DNA of 64,000 nucleotides from Spirochaetota bacterium. GTDB taxonomy: Bacteria > Spirochaetota > UBA4802 > UBA5550. Below the pieces are notes generated by a model that saw only the letters and a program-made list of their open reading frames with translations, searched no databases and was not told where the DNA came from. The translations under genes and the position numbers were made by a program. Below are positions 33,030 to 41,728 of the stretch, piece after piece; position 1 is the stretch's first letter; every line of letters begins with the position of its first letter. The stretch is taken from positions 1 to 64,000 of the forward strand of contig JAFGJX010000086.1 of assembly GCA_016928865.1 (NCBI GenBank). Direction: 5' to 3'.

Positions 33030-33542
33030 ATGATCGACATTAAAAGCATCGAGAAGATGAAAAAACTGCCAAACCGGGGGAAAAATCCCTGCTTCGGATG
33101 CGGCCCGTCAAACCCCTACGGTCTCCGCATGGCATTTTACACTGACGGCGTTTCGGTGTTTTCACCCCTTTCGATCCCCGGGCACCTGTGCGGGTGGAAC
33201 GATCTCGCGCATGGCGGGGTGATCTCCACGGTCCTTGACGAGGCCATGAGCTGGGCTGCGATATCCCTTCTGGGGCGCTATATTCTTACCAGGTCTATGA
33301 CCGTGGATTTCCTGCGGCCGGTCTGGATCAAGCGCCAGATCGTTGCGGAGGCGCGGGTGATGGAAAAGGTCAATGAGCGCGATGCGGTCATGGAAGGAGC
33401 CATCTACGATGATACCGGCGCGCTGTGCGCCCGTTCGCAGGGAAGATATGCACTGTTCACGCTGGAAGGCATAAACAGGCTCAACCTCTTTGATGCCGAG
33501 GTACTGGAATCATTTGATGACGTTTTCAGGGCGATCGGGTGA
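33030..33542 (+). CDS. PaaI-type hotdog thioesterase
   Basis: 170 residues, ATG 33030 behind AAGGGTGATTCC. The N-terminal CFGCGPSNPYGLRM is a motif found at the start of many PaaI/4HBT proteins. The hotdog core has HGGVISTVLDEAMSWAA with the catalytic-loop HGG and acidic residue, and TRSMTVDFLRPV. The family hydrolyses acyl-CoA thioesters. Neither the SDR opposite nor the sensor downstream identifies its substrate. Confidence 0.88.
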   Translation: MIDIKSIEKMKKLPNRGKNPCFGCGPSNPYGLRMAFYTDGVSVFSPLSIPGHLCGWNDLAHGGVISTVLDEAMSWAAISLLGRYILTRSMTVDFLRPVWIKRQIVAEARVMEKVNERDAVMEGAIYDDTGALCARSQGRYALFTLEGINRLNLFDAEVLESFDDVFRAIG

Positions 33543-33572
33543 GCCCCGCCCCGTACGGCAGCCGCGCGGGGC

Positions 33573-34364
33573 CTACGGCGCGTCGTCGGGCGGCGGGTTT
33601 TCCGTGTTGACCGTTACTTCCGACCGGGGAGGATCCGCTACCAGGTATTTCTGCGGTATGACCGAGAGTAGGATAAGGAGCGTAAAGCTGAGGATGATGA
33701 TCATGATGGTAACGGTAATGATCACCATCTGGTTCTTGATGATGTCAATCCGGTGAAGGGAGATGCCGATCAGGAAGGCGCCCCAGCATTCACCGCGAAG
33801 CCATACCGGCGCGCCGATGTTCCAGATCGGCTCCCCGGTATCGCGGGTGTAGAGGTATCTCACGGTACCGCTGCCGCGGTATTTGAGGATTTCGCGTATT
33901 TCTGGCGTGTTGGCGTACATCCGTTTCGAGCGGCTGTAGTTGAGATTGAGCTCCCTGTTTTTTCCCTCGGGCCGGGAATATTTCGAGTTGTGCGTTGGAA
34001 CATACCCGTTGCGGTCAAACAGAATGGCAAACACGACATCCTCGTCGTTAAGAAACTCGTCCTCAAATTTCTGTATGGTCTGGTCAAAAACAGCGTCATA
34101 TTGAGTATTGTATTTTTTCGGATTTGAGCCGGGGATCTCCCGGTAGTTGGTGTCCATGATCTGCTCGTAGGTCAGCGTGTTGGTATGAATCAGCATCTCC
34201 ATGAAGGTGCTCATCACTTTGGCACCCACCAGCGCTTCAATCTGGCATTTCCTGAGAAGCTGGTCTTCTGTTTTGTCGAATATCCGGTTGATGATAACGA
34301 TCGAGCCCACCGAGAGGATTATGCAGAATGTGATGATTATAATAATCTTGTTCCTGAGATTCAT
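33573..34364 (-). CDS. Orphan Cache-type membrane sensor (paralogue B)
   Basis: 263 residues with helices at about 6-27 and 205-230, a periplasmic domain between them and a cytoplasmic tail of about 30 residues rich in Pro and acidic residues (PPRSEVTVNTENPPPDDAP). It shares with the 29487 protein the segments NYREIPGSNPKKY, FDRNGYVPTHNSKYSRPEGK and TRDTGEPIWNIGAPVWLRGE. As there, no output domain is present. The two genes are separated by 3.3 kb and diverge mostly in their tails, which could bind different partners. Confidence 0.75.
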   Translation of the reverse strand: MNLRNKIIIIITFCIILSVGSIVIINRIFDKTEDQLLRKCQIEALVGAKVMSTFMEMLIHTNTLTYEQIMDTNYREIPGSNPKKYNTQYDAVFDQTIQKFEDEFLNDEDVVFAILFDRNGYVPTHNSKYSRPEGKNRELNLNYSRSKRMYANTPEIREILKYRGSGTVRYLYTRDTGEPIWNIGAPVWLRGECWGAFLIGISLHRIDIIKNQMVIITVTIMIIILSFTLLILLSVIPQKYLVADPPRSEVTVNTENPPPDDAP

Positions 34365-34478
34365 GGTAACCCCGGTTTGTCTGCGGCCATTGCATGGTAC
34401 CGCAAATCTGGAGTCAATGTATACATATCGAGTTTAAAAGTAAATAATAATTTTCAGGCAGGTTTAAAATCGACACTG

Positions 34479-35168
34479 TTACAGCATGGCGCGGATGAGC
34501 GAACGCAGGGCCTGGTATATCATGCGCAGGCCTGCGGCATTGACGTGGGTTTCGTCAATGGCCACATCGTTTATGTCTATTTTATCCCTGAAGGGATCCA
34601 CAATCGTGACTCCGGGACAGGATGCGGCCGCCTCGCGATAGATCGCGTTGTAACGATCAATATTGATTGCGATATGGGGATTTTTCCGTATCATGATATC
34701 AGCGGGGGGCAGAATAGGTATAACAATCACTTTCGCACCTATGGAACGGGCGCGCGAGAAAAAGCCGGTGATGTTCGACCTGAACTGCTCCGGGGGCACT
34801 TCCGTTACCTCCGGGTTGCGCACCCGGTGTTTTTTGACGTGCTCTATGTACCGCTGCCTGATTCCCGCCGGCAGGATCCTGCTCACGATATAGAACTCGA
34901 CGCTTGTTTTATCGAAGAGGCGGGGCGCGCACTCCGCCATTCCCTGCTGGAGTATAACGATGTCGGGCATGTAGCTCTCCAGCAGGTCCAGTCCGCCGCC
35001 GCCCTCGTTCACGAGGCGCGTGGACGTGCTTCCGCGTGCTGGCCGGTCGATAATGTCATGCTCCGGGAACTCTTTTTTCAGGAGATAGATCCATGTGTCC
35101 TCGTAGCGGATGCCGGGCCGGGGCATGGCGATGGAGTCCGTGATGATCATGATTTTTTTTCGGGTCAT
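34479..35168 (-). CDS. SGNH/GDSL-type hydrolase
   Basis: 229 residues without a signal peptide. Block I is MIITDSIAMPRPGIRYEDTW (S12 as nucleophile in DS), block III is VILQQGMAECAPR, and the C-terminal DETHVNAAG holds the catalytic D-x-x-H. SGNH enzymes are esterases or acyl-hydrolases; some act as O-acyltransferases. Block III lacks the usual GxND (QQGMAE instead), so the oxyanion hole is altered, as in several polysaccharide-related subfamilies. It is 114 bases from the sensor gene, same strand. Confidence 0.78.
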   Translation of the reverse strand: MTRKKIMIITDSIAMPRPGIRYEDTWIYLLKKEFPEHDIIDRPARGSTSTRLVNEGGGGLDLLESYMPDIVILQQGMAECAPRLFDKTSVEFYIVSRILPAGIRQRYIEHVKKHRVRNPEVTEVPPEQFRSNITGFFSRARSIGAKVIVIPILPPADIMIRKNPHIAINIDRYNAIYREAAASCPGVTIVDPFRDKIDINDVAIDETHVNAAGLRMIYQALRSLIRAML

Positions 35169-35445
35169 GGCGGTCGTGGCCTCGTTTCATCGGGCGTCGC
35201 ATCAGCCCGTGCGTGCTGTGGACGTCTGCTTCGGCCCATTATTCCCGCGCCGCGGAATCAGACAACCAATTTTTTCCCGCTGCGGGCGGCCGTCCCGCGA
35301 GGCGCGCGCTGCCGGGGACAGGAGGCACGAGGCGTATGGAGAATTTGTTAGTTGACAAATGCTTCATTTTATTGTTGATGAAAGCTATACTTTACCGCCT
35401 GGTGCCGGCCCCCTGCGGGCCTGCCGGTTCGCGATGGAGGAGGAT

Positions 35446-35895
35446 ATGGACCTGACACAAAAACAAAAAGCCATGAAGTACACGGGCCTGATCTATTCGG
35501 TCGTATTCATCGGCACGCTGCTGATATTTATCGCTTTGCCGGAACAGATGTTCTCCGCTATCAACGACGTATCGGCGGCGCTCTTTCCCTCGTTGCCGCC
35601 TGCTTCAGATTCCGGTAAATTCTGGGTCTCCCTTTCGGTATCCATGATGGTCACCATATCCGCGCTGTCGCTGATGATATACCTGGACGTGAAGGCCAAC
35701 TACCGGATGGCGGTGCCCCTGGTGGCCGCGAAATTCACTTCGTCGATCCTGGGCCTGGGGTTTTTCATTGCCGGGACGGCATGCACGGAAACCGGCTGGA
35801 ATACGCTGGCAAACATCCTGATTCTCTTTACGGATCTGCCCCTGGGCGTGCTGATGCTCGTCCTGTACCGTATGGTAAGGGACGAACGGGTATGA
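35446..35895 (+). CDS. Small membrane protein, first in amidohydrolase operon
   Basis: 149 residues from ATG 35446, with GGAGG five bases upstream; an upstream frame to 35359 is open but not started by a site. Four hydrophobic segments: about 14-34 (LIYSVVFIGTLLIFIALPEQ), 63-82 (FWVSLSVSMMVTISALSLMI), 92-112 (PLVAAKFTSSILGLGFFIAG) and 118-140. I recognise no family. Its TGA overlaps the ATG of the amidohydrolase (ATGA), so the two are translationally coupled. Confidence 0.8.
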   Translation: MDLTQKQKAMKYTGLIYSVVFIGTLLIFIALPEQMFSAINDVSAALFPSLPPASDSGKFWVSLSVSMMVTISALSLMIYLDVKANYRMAVPLVAAKFTSSILGLGFFIAGTACTETGWNTLANILILFTDLPLGVLMLVLYRMVRDERV

Positions 35896-37517
35896 CTGGA
35901 TCCGGTGGTGTCACCGAGCGCGGGAAGTATGTGAATCGTTACAGCAGGCGTGATTTTATAAAGGCGTCCGCCGTGGCGGTCGCAACCGCGGCGGTCCCTG
36001 ACGGCATGTTCACGGGATGCGCAACTGGCTCGGGGCGCGCACTTCCCCCGATAGATTATTCCGCGCCACTGCGCCTTAACCGGTGCAGCGTGATCGATGT
36101 CGATTCCGGCCGCGTGATCCCCGACCGCACCATTACCATAGAGAAAGGGATCCTCAGGTCGATAGAGCCCACCCGCCCCGGGAATGAAGCGCGTCACACC
36201 TCTCTTGACCTGGGGGGAAGCTATGTCATGCCGGGCCTTATCGACGCGCACTGCCACCTGACCCTTCAGTCCTGCGGCTATTTCAGGACCGTGGACGCGG
36301 CAAAATACGTCAGCCAGATCAAGAGAAACGGCCAGATGCAGGTTGAAGCGGGCGTCACCACGGTTCGCGACATGGGCAGCTTCCCGAAGATGCTGCACGG
36401 GCTGATGGATGACTATGCACGGGACCTGCGTATCGGGCCCCGGGTTGTGTACTGCAACGCGTTCACGAATATAGACGGCGGGCATCCGGACATCAGGCCC
36501 TCGGAGCTTTCGGACTTTGCCCCGGTTTCAGAGGCCCTGACCGGGAAGATGTATCTGTATTATAAAAACCGAAATGAGCTGATGGATGGCCTCAGGAAAA
36601 ACGTGGAGGACGGTGCCACGTTCATCAAGCTGACCATGGACGACCTGTCCCTGATCTGCGGCAGGGGCAAGATCCCTGTATACAGCGACGACGACCTGAA
36701 AACGATATTTGATTTCGCCGATTCAAACGGCCTGCCCGTGGCCGTGCACAGCCTGCGGTACTACGGGCTGAAGCGGGCGCTGCAGTATCCGGTGCACTCG
36801 ATGGAGCACATCACGAGCGACGCGGTCATCAGCGACGCCGACATCAGGACCATGGCGCGGAAGAAGGTATCGATCGTGCCAACGCTGATCATCGGGCAGA
36901 CATTCGCCTTCAGGGAGCGGTACGAAGCGATCCCACGCGCGTATGAAACACCCTTTATAAAGAACGAGCTGGCGATACGTGACGAGTATGTCTTCAGGGG
37001 AGAACATCGCAACTATGACGCGGATCTGCACCGGCTGAATATTGAAAGCATACAGTGGTTCAGGGATCCTGGATGCGCCGCCATGCCGAAAGAAAAGAAG
37101 TTCCTGACAGACCCTGAAGTCGGCTTCAATTGTCTTCTGAACGGGCCGGTGAACGCTCGCAGGATGCGAAACGCCGGGATCAGGATCGGCTGCGGGACCG
37201 ATTCGGGCGTTCCCCTGCATTACCACGGCTCCCTGTGGCGCGAAATGGAGATGATGACCAGGATCGGCTTCAGAAATGACGAGGTACTCCGTTCTGCAAC
37301 GATCAATAACGCGGGGATCCTCGGAGCGGCCGACGCCATCGGCTCGCTGCGCGAGGGGAAGCGCGCGGACATACTCGTGCTGAAGGACAACCCCCTGCGC
37401 GCCATAGAGGCGCTCCGGTCGCCTCTCCTGGTGCTGTCTGGCGGAAAGGTCAGGTACAGCGCCGTGGACCTGAAACAGAACGGCGCGGAGGCGGGGGACA
37501 ATGCATATGCCGTATAG
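35892..37517 (+). CDS. Tat-exported amidohydrolase
   Basis: 541 residues from ATG 35892, overlapping the upstream stop. YSRRDFIKASAVAVATAAV is a twin-arginine signal (SRRxFIK), and TGC at its end suggests a lipoprotein cysteine. The amidohydrolase barrel has metal ligands in DAHCHL (HxH), FIKLTMDD (bridging Lys), VAVHS, HSMEH and GTDSGVPLHYHG. These match imidazolonepropionase/prolidase-like metal-dependent hydrolases. It acts outside the inner membrane on an unknown amide or lactam substrate. The next gene follows after 21 bases. Confidence 0.88.
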   Translation: MTGSGGVTERGKYVNRYSRRDFIKASAVAVATAAVPDGMFTGCATGSGRALPPIDYSAPLRLNRCSVIDVDSGRVIPDRTITIEKGILRSIEPTRPGNEARHTSLDLGGSYVMPGLIDAHCHLTLQSCGYFRTVDAAKYVSQIKRNGQMQVEAGVTTVRDMGSFPKMLHGLMDDYARDLRIGPRVVYCNAFTNIDGGHPDIRPSELSDFAPVSEALTGKMYLYYKNRNELMDGLRKNVEDGATFIKLTMDDLSLICGRGKIPVYSDDDLKTIFDFADSNGLPVAVHSLRYYGLKRALQYPVHSMEHITSDAVISDADIRTMARKKVSIVPTLIIGQTFAFRERYEAIPRAYETPFIKNELAIRDEYVFRGEHRNYDADLHRLNIESIQWFRDPGCAAMPKEKKFLTDPEVGFNCLLNGPVNARRMRNAGIRIGCGTDSGVPLHYHGSLWREMEMMTRIGFRNDEVLRSATINNAGILGAADAIGSLREGKRADILVLKDNPLRAIEALRSPLLVLSGGKVRYSAVDLKQNGAEAGDNAYAV

Positions 37518-37538
37518 CTGCGGAGAAGGAGGTACCCG

Positions 37539-38837
37539 ATGGGCAGTACAATCATAGTTGGAGCCGGCATCAATGGCATGCTGCTCGGGGCACTGCTGGC
37601 CCATGATGGGGAGTCGGTGACGATATATGAGAAAAACAGGTTTACCGGGGGGAGGGCCTTTCTGTACGAGCGCGGCGGCTATGTGATGGACTACGGCGTG
37701 CACCTGACCAGGTTCGGTCCGGAGAGCGCGCTTGCGAAGATCATGAAGCGGATCGGCGCCGGGGTCTCGTTCAAACGCCTGGGCACCTCGTACGTCATCG
37801 ATAAAAACGGGAGCAGGGTCGTCTTTCCGACCAGCCCCTTCGGCATCGTCAGGAGCGACATGTTCACTCTCTATGAAAAGGCCAGGCTGTTCGGCCTGCT
37901 GTTCAGAATAAAAAAAGGCGCGTTGAACGACGGGCTGATGGACGTGTCCCTGCGCGACTGGATGAACATGAACAACGTCACCGGCGGCTTCAGAAGATAT
38001 CTGGAGCTCCTGAGCGCGTCGGTCATGGTCTGCCCTTTTTTCGAAAAGACCTCTGCCGGGGAAATGTTCAGAAACCTGAACCGGGTCTTCGCCACCGGAC
38101 ACTCGGCCGAATATCCCGCCGCCGGATGGAAGCCGGTACATGCCGCGCTCATTCGTGAAATTGAGAAGGCGGGTGCCATCAATTGCGGCGTCAGGGTGGA
38201 CTCGGTGATTATTGACAGGGGGAAGGCCGTTGGCGTCGTTGCCGGAGGCAGGCGGGTCATGGCCGAACGCGTTGTGATCAACGTGCCGGTGCAGGAGCTG
38301 TTCACCCTCATGCCGGATAGCGCCTTCAGCCCGGCCTATGTCAAGATGTGCAGGCAGCTCGTGCCGACATCCGGCATTTTTTTCGATATCGCCCTGGATA
38401 AACGGATCGCCGATTACGACGGGCTCCTGTACACCTACAGCCCGATGACGTACGGGATGATCACTTCCAACCTCGTCGACGGACTTGCTCCTGAAGGCGG
38501 CCAGGTCCTCACCATGCTCTATCCAACCTCGCTGGAAGACGTGCGCGACGGGGCGCTGCGGATCCAGCGCAAGGACGAGCTCTGGAGCGCGATCAAGAAA
38601 TATTTCCCCGGCATTGAACAGCATATTCTCTGGATGCGCGAATCGAGCCTGAAGATGGTGGACGGGGCCCAGGTGAACACCACACAGACCGAGGAAAATC
38701 GACCCGGGACCAGTGTGCCGGGTGTTCGGAACCTTTTTCTGGTGGGGGATTCGATCTCCTCTCCCGGGGCGGGCGGCGATATCGGGAACGAATCGGTGCT
38801 TGCCGCGTATGCGGCGATGACGGGAAATGCGCTGTAA
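37539..38837 (+). CDS. FAD-dependent amine oxidase/desaturase-like oxidoreductase
   Basis: 432 residues, ATG 37539 with GGAGG nearby. The N-terminal Rossmann fold STIIVGAGINGMLLGALLAH has the GxGxxG motif, and GGRAFLYERGGYVMDYGVHL follows as in phytoene-desaturase/protoporphyrinogen-oxidase-like enzymes. The C-terminal NLFLVGDSISSPGAGGDIGN is the second FAD motif. It oxidises or desaturates a hydrophobic substrate. It ends the three-gene operon with the membrane protein and amidohydrolase; a shared pathway is inferred from coupling only. Confidence 0.87.
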   Translation: MGSTIIVGAGINGMLLGALLAHDGESVTIYEKNRFTGGRAFLYERGGYVMDYGVHLTRFGPESALAKIMKRIGAGVSFKRLGTSYVIDKNGSRVVFPTSPFGIVRSDMFTLYEKARLFGLLFRIKKGALNDGLMDVSLRDWMNMNNVTGGFRRYLELLSASVMVCPFFEKTSAGEMFRNLNRVFATGHSAEYPAAGWKPVHAALIREIEKAGAINCGVRVDSVIIDRGKAVGVVAGGRRVMAERVVINVPVQELFTLMPDSAFSPAYVKMCRQLVPTSGIFFDIALDKRIADYDGLLYTYSPMTYGMITSNLVDGLAPEGGQVLTMLYPTSLEDVRDGALRIQRKDELWSAIKKYFPGIEQHILWMRESSLKMVDGAQVNTTQTEENRPGTSVPGVRNLFLVGDSISSPGAGGDIGNESVLAAYAAMTGNAL

Positions 38838-38860
38838 GGCGCGGCGTTCCGGCCGCTTCC

Positions 38861-39406
38861 CTATCTGTTCGATGATATTTCTTCCACCAGCGCTGAAAAG
38901 AGGGTTATGATGTCGGTGTTTGATTTTCTCAAATTTGCGCAGAGACGGCTGGCGATGGCCCGTGTGATGGCAAGCCCCGCCTGCGGGTTCTCGTCGCCGA
39001 ACTTGATGAAATCCTCGCGGCTGATGACCAGGCATCTGCAGTCGGTTTTCGCGTACACCGAGGCTGACCGCCGGTCATTGTCGATAAGGGCGATCTCCCC
39101 TACGTAGACGGCGCCCAGACCGGCGTTCATGGTGGTCACGGTGTACTGCTCGTTTTGCAGGGTCTTTTTGATGATGTCTATCTGTCCGCTGATGACGATG
39201 AACAGCTCGTCGCCGAAATCTCCCTCCCGGATGATCGGCTTTCCCTTCCGGTAAAACCTGCGCGTGCACATTTCGGCTATCCTTTTTATCATGTCAATGT
39301 CATTGGCGAACATTGAAAAGAAGGACACTTCTTTCAGCTTGTCCAGGACGTAGTCGGTCCGCTCGGAGAGTTTTTTCTTTCTTTTAAACAACGGCATGGC
39401 TGGCAA
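38861..39406 (-). CDS. Cyclic-nucleotide-binding-domain protein
   Basis: 181 residues. After a basic start (PLFKRKKKLSERTD), residues about 30-145 are a cNMP-binding domain: FYRKGKPIIREGDFGDELFI then VISGQIDIIK and GAVYVGEIALIDNDRRSASV. The usual phosphate-binding sequence GExALxxxxxRxAxV is present (GEIALIDNDRRSASV). There is no output domain. The start overlaps the K+ channel stop by 23 bases (14 with ATG 39397), so the two are made together and this may be a separate regulatory subunit of that channel. Confidence 0.85.
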   Translation of the reverse strand: MPAMPLFKRKKKLSERTDYVLDKLKEVSFFSMFANDIDMIKRIAEMCTRRFYRKGKPIIREGDFGDELFIVISGQIDIIKKTLQNEQYTVTTMNAGLGAVYVGEIALIDNDRRSASVYAKTDCRCLVISREDFIKFGDENPQAGLAITRAIASRLCANLRKSNTDIITLFSALVEEISSNR

Positions 39407-40751
39407 CGTTCCTTTTTTGTTTCATTGGCCTGCGGGCGCGGCCCTCGATGATGATGGCCTTGCTGTGGTGGGTGATGACATACTCCGGCTTCGGATTTAT
39501 AACCGGCATGTTGGCGACGAGCTGCTTCACGTCCTTCAGGCTGTCAACGAGCTTGGAGATGTCCGGGGTCTTCTGCGCATCCCGGATGGCCTCGGTTTTT
39601 CGCGTGTAGAAGTTGCCGGTGTTCTCAAGTATCCCGATGAGGATCGTCCGGTCGCGGGACATGTAAAAATCGAAGAGCTCCCCGAACGATTTTCCCGCAA
39701 AGCGCGCCGGGATGGTTTGTGTCGAGATGGATACTTCCGCATCCACGTTCAGGAGCGCGCTTATCACGTGTGAGATTCCACTTCCCGCCGATGCGTTGGC
39801 GATGATGGAGCGGTTGTATTCCGTGGAGAGGATGATCTCGTCGCAGTTCGAAAAGCGGAGATAGCGCTCGAACTTCTCGTCGATGATCTCGGCGCAGGTG
39901 TATATGGTCTTTGACATGGATTTGATCGTGATAATGGCCATGACGGTGCGCGAATCGACCTCCTGCACCGAGCCCTGGACCAGGCGGTCGGCGAATACGA
40001 TCACCCGCGAGGCGTCTTTCAGCCGGGCGCGCTTCAGAACCCGCTCGTCGATGTAGTCGCCGTGGATGTAGTTGATATGCGAGAACCTGCTGTCGGATTT
40101 CAGGTTTTCGATCTCTTCGGCGCCCGCGGTGTTGATCAGCACGAAATCGGATGGCAGGAACTCGGGGTTCTTTTCCATGATATGGTAGAGGATGTCGGCC
40201 ATGTCGCGCTTCCATCCGCACAGTATGAAATGGTTTTTGAGCTTTAATTCCTTCAATCCGCGTCCCTCCTTGAGCTGTTTTTCCACCAGGGCCGATGCGA
40301 TATTACCGGTGACGACCCCGACCAGCGAAACGCCGAAGAACATGAGCAGTATCCCCATCAATCTGCCCGCCGCCGATTTCGGGTAGTAATCGCCGTAACC
40401 GACCGTTGTCGACGTGACGAAGGCCCACCATACCGCATCCTTGAGGGAACGTATGTTGCTTGAAGACGCTTCGTCCTCGACCTTCACGCCGCCCGCGTCC
40501 CGGTAGAAAACATGCCTGCTTTCAAAATAATAGACCGCCGTTGAAAAAACCGAAAGAAAAATGAAGCCGGCGAGAAAGAGCTTGAAGAAAAAGTTTCTCG
40601 TTACCTTCGTGATCACAAATGTGATCGTCCTTGTTCCGGGTTTTTTTGCGCTATCGGAATTTTTTTTCAAAAACGCGCGCGCGTTATCCAAACCGGACCC
40701 CTCCCGGGTTTTAAGCAGGAAGCTTTTAATTGTTGTTTTCGGTTCCAGCAT
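39384..40751 (-). CDS. Two-helix K+ channel with RCK domain
   Basis: 455 residues. A basic N-terminus of about 45 residues precedes helix 1 (FFFKLFLAGFIFLSVFSTAV), a pore loop with the TTVGYGD selectivity filter, and helix 2 (GILLMFFGVSLVGVVTGNIA). From about 165 a TrkA-N/RCK domain follows (HFILCGWKRDMADILYHIME), then a C-terminal RCK_C-like part. MthK-like channels gate by ligand binding to RCK. A cNMP-binding protein is encoded in the overlapping downstream gene. The pore-helix loop is charged (RDAGGVKVEDEASSSN), unlike compact MthK. It is divergent from the zinc-finger gene at 40940. Confidence 0.9.
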   Translation of the reverse strand: MLEPKTTIKSFLLKTREGSGLDNARAFLKKNSDSAKKPGTRTITFVITKVTRNFFFKLFLAGFIFLSVFSTAVYYFESRHVFYRDAGGVKVEDEASSSNIRSLKDAVWWAFVTSTTVGYGDYYPKSAAGRLMGILLMFFGVSLVGVVTGNIASALVEKQLKEGRGLKELKLKNHFILCGWKRDMADILYHIMEKNPEFLPSDFVLINTAGAEEIENLKSDSRFSHINYIHGDYIDERVLKRARLKDASRVIVFADRLVQGSVQEVDSRTVMAIITIKSMSKTIYTCAEIIDEKFERYLRFSNCDEIILSTEYNRSIIANASAGSGISHVISALLNVDAEVSISTQTIPARFAGKSFGELFDFYMSRDRTILIGILENTGNFYTRKTEAIRDAQKTPDISKLVDSLKDVKQLVANMPVINPKPEYVITHHSKAIIIEGRARRPMKQKRNVASHAVV

Positions 40752-40883
40752 GGTTCTTTTCGATATCGGTATAGGGAACCCGGGGGTTTCCGGTTACATT
40801 GTCGAAAAATGTCATGCAAATCATTAATATTGTTTCATGATTTACAGGGATTTTTTTCATTATAAAAATCGACGGAATGGCGC

Positions 40884-40913
40884 TTGACGTCCGGGCATGA
40901 TCCGGAGTATATT
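40884..40913 (+). promoter_or_regulatory. Promoter of the zinc-finger gene
   Basis: TTGACG (40884-40889), an 18-base spacer and TATATT (40908-40913), with transcription starting near 40920, just before the strong AAGGAGGTG ribosome-binding site. Confidence 0.65.
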
Positions 40914-40939
40914 GGTGGTGACGGTCAAGGAGGTGCGCT

Positions 40940-41365
40940 ATGATCTGCCCGCGATGCAGGAAAGGCCTGGTGAAGGAGAGCAGGGAAGGGGAGGAGATTC
41001 TGGTCTGCAGGGAGTGCGGCGGGATGTGGCTGCATCCGCATCAGCTCAACAACCTGCTGAAAGAGAGCGGCGGCGACGTTGAGCTCTGTTCCTACAATAC
41101 CCTGCCGGAGGACGATCGCTATCCGATGATCCGTTGCCGCGAGTGTCCCGATACCCTCATGCTGAAAATCAATTTCCTCGATTATTCAGATATCATCATG
41201 GACCGCTGTCCCTCGTGCGGCTCCTACTGGCTCGATAAAAACGAGCTGGCGAACATGCACAAGTATATAAAGCAGGTGGAAGAGGGGAGCCACCAGGTTA
41301 AGGATTTTTCAGCCTATACCCTTCTCACGCGGTTGAGCCGTATAGCCTACTCGATCTTTCACTGA
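40940..41365 (+). CDS. TFIIB-type zinc-finger protein
   Basis: 141 residues with a near-consensus AAGGAGGTG six bases before ATG. It contains two zinc-ribbon modules: MICPRC...CRECGGMWLHPHQL and CRECPDTL...MDRCPSCGSYWLDKNEL. This C-x-x-C...CxxCGGxWL pattern defines the bacterial zf-TFIIB family, whose role is unknown. No membrane segment is visible. Its own promoter makes it a single-gene unit; the gap after it holds no clear terminator. Confidence 0.85.
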   Translation: MICPRCRKGLVKESREGEEILVCRECGGMWLHPHQLNNLLKESGGDVELCSYNTLPEDDRYPMIRCRECPDTLMLKINFLDYSDIIMDRCPSCGSYWLDKNELANMHKYIKQVEEGSHQVKDFSAYTLLTRLSRIAYSIFH

Positions 41366-41728
41366 CCGCCCGGTCCCGTGACCATGAGTATACGCTTCTG
41401 CATGGCCGCGATCAATGCCCTGGGCGAAAACCGGCTGCCGTTCATGCACGCGGCCACTTAATGCGTAAAAACCAGCCCGGGGAGGCGGCGCAGATTTCCG
41501 GGCGGGTGGTGGATCTCAAAGGTTTTGAGAGAAGAATTGACGGCATCGGTCCCGTGTTCGGCGCGCCCATATTATTCTTGACGGATTCCGAAAAACATGT
41601 AACTTGCGATTATATGTGCCTTCACATATATTTTGAACGGGCGGCGTGATTTTGCATGAGATATCACCCCGGCCCGATCAGGTCGCGGTTAGAAATAAAA
41701 TAACGAAAAAAATAAAACGGAGTATTAT
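41366..41728. other. Intergenic gap without supported feature
   Basis: 363 bases between the zinc-finger gene and the lipoprotein/OmpA operon. A 62-codon frame at 41461-41649 has no ribosome-binding site or recognisable content. A TTGACG at about 41579 has no good -10 partner. I see no hairpin of note. Confidence 0.5.

Noticed and set aside
36723-39035. 770-codon open frame on the minus strand
   Set aside because: It runs antisense to the amidohydrolase and FAD oxidoreductase genes, whose motifs are unmistakable. Long antisense frames are expected in G+C-rich DNA, and its translation is low-complexity (many H, R, P) with no domain.
41461-41649. 62-codon frame as a small gene
   Set aside because: No ribosome-binding site, no conserved content, and composition typical of a gap.
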